Below, in pieces: positions 63,669 through 64,000 of a stretch of 64,000 bases of DNA. How positions within the stretch are numbered: position 1 is the first letter of the stretch; the number at the start of each line of letters is the position of its first letter. Position numbers and translations under genes: made by a program. Below the pieces are notes generated by a model. That model saw only the letters and a list, made by a program, of their open reading frames with translations. It searched no databases and had not been told where the DNA came from. Source of the stretch: Allorhizobium undicola ORS 992 = ATCC 700741 (GTDB lineage Bacteria; Pseudomonadota; Alphaproteobacteria; Rhizobiales; Rhizobiaceae); NCBI RefSeq assembly GCF_000621665.1, contig NZ_JHXQ01000008.1:62001-126000 (forward strand), given 5' to 3'.

Positions 63669-64000
63669 TCAGGCCTTGCGGGCGGCGGTGCGCTTTGCGC
63701 TTGCGGCGGACGCTGCGGGGCTTGCCGTACCGCGGGCTCGCACGGCGGAAAGGAAAGCCGCATAGCTCCAGGTGAGATTGCTGACGCTTTTCTCATAGCC
63801 GCTCGCGCCGTCGAACTGTTCGCTCAGCTCATAATGGTCGCTGTGATAGATCACGGCGCGCAGCATGGCATCGGACGAGGCCCGCAAGGCTGCTGCCGCC
63901 GTGACAACGTCGCTGGATGCGCCAAGCCCGAGCGCGGCGAAGAAGGGCGCGGAAAGATCGTCATAGGGAAGTTTTCCGGCCGCTTCGATGGCGGTTGCGA
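63669..64000 (-). CDS. GH15 glucoamylase-like protein (5' end beyond window)
   Basis: The final 110 codons of a minus-strand gene entering at the right edge. The C-terminal GH15 pattern is clear: LPYDDLSAPFFAALGLG, YHSDHYELSEQFDGASGYEK and NLTWSYAAFLSAVRAR, the last being the catalytic-domain end of glucan 1,4-alpha-glucosidases and related trehalases. An Ala/Lys-rich tail follows. It hydrolyses alpha-glucosidic bonds. As the first visible gene of the operon, it suggests the pathway begins from an alpha-linked glucoside. Confidence 0.82.
   Translation of the reverse strand, partial: ATAIEAAGKLPYDDLSAPFFAALGLGASSDVVTAAAALRASSDAMLRAVIYHSDHYELSEQFDGASGYEKSVSNLTWSYAAFLSAVRARGTASPAASAASAKRTAARKA

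Overview
The window reads as chromosomal DNA of an alphaproteobacterium of the order Rhizobiales, most likely Brucellaceae (Brucella, including the former Ochrobactrum). The evidence is high-GC coding with Rhizobiales gene neighbourhoods (fabA-fabB-fabI divergent from irr; rimP-nusA-ylxR-infB-rbfA-truB), an mbfA gene with an Irr-type operator, a BA14K-family protein, and six copies of a roughly 105-bp palindromic element whose size and architecture fit the Brucella Bru-RS class. No rRNA, phage, transposase or CRISPR array is visible. The species cannot be fixed from the sequence alone.

Layout. 1-3.4 kb: end-truncated DUF992 protein, MOSC protein, recR, MltB-type lytic transglycosylase. 3.4-12.8 kb: an MFS exporter on the minus strand, then the plus-strand translation/transcription operon rimP-nusA-ylxR-infB-rbfA-truB, preceded by a promoter and a terminator-like hairpin. 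12.8-25.7 kb: transglutaminase-like cysteine peptidase, mbfA iron exporter, truncated haemoglobin, xseA, RNase D, sulfatase, a small RNA with three anti-Shine-Dalgarno loops, a phosphomannomutase-family gene, a retropepsin-like protease, and the nucleoside-salvage operon deoB-add-upp. 25.8-38.1 kb: a Tad/Flp pilus locus (two TadE-like pseudopilins, a secretin-N-domain protein, flp on the opposite strand, then tadC, tadB, cpaF, cpaE, cpaD, cpaC, cpaB, cpaA and tadD).

38.5-55.1 kb: M17 aminopeptidase, a YceI protein and a cytochrome b561-YceI fusion, a MarR regulator, an NlpC/P60 hydrolase, lepA, a thioesterase, the unsaturated fatty-acid operon fabA-fabB-fabI divergent from irr, a short FtsZ2-type gene, an XRE-cupin/GNAT pair, a SelT/SelW/Rdx thioredoxin-like protein, a BA14K protein and tRNA-Leu(CAG). 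55.3-64.0 kb: an eight-gene minus-strand operon (GH15 glucoamylase, GMC oxidoreductase, ferritin-like protein, FAD-SLDH-like small subunit, two TIM-barrel sugar isomerase-like enzymes, metallo-beta-lactamase-fold hydrolase, TPP-dependent decarboxylase). It is the most accessory-looking block and the best candidate for an uncharacterised pathway.

How it fits together. Iron: irr and the ICE-box-bearing mbfA lie in the same window. Lipids: fabA, fabB and fabI are co-oriented. Intergenic space is dominated by short palindromic repeats of several families. Some are arranged in tandem arrays and some overlap stop codons, so they explain most of the non-coding DNA here.
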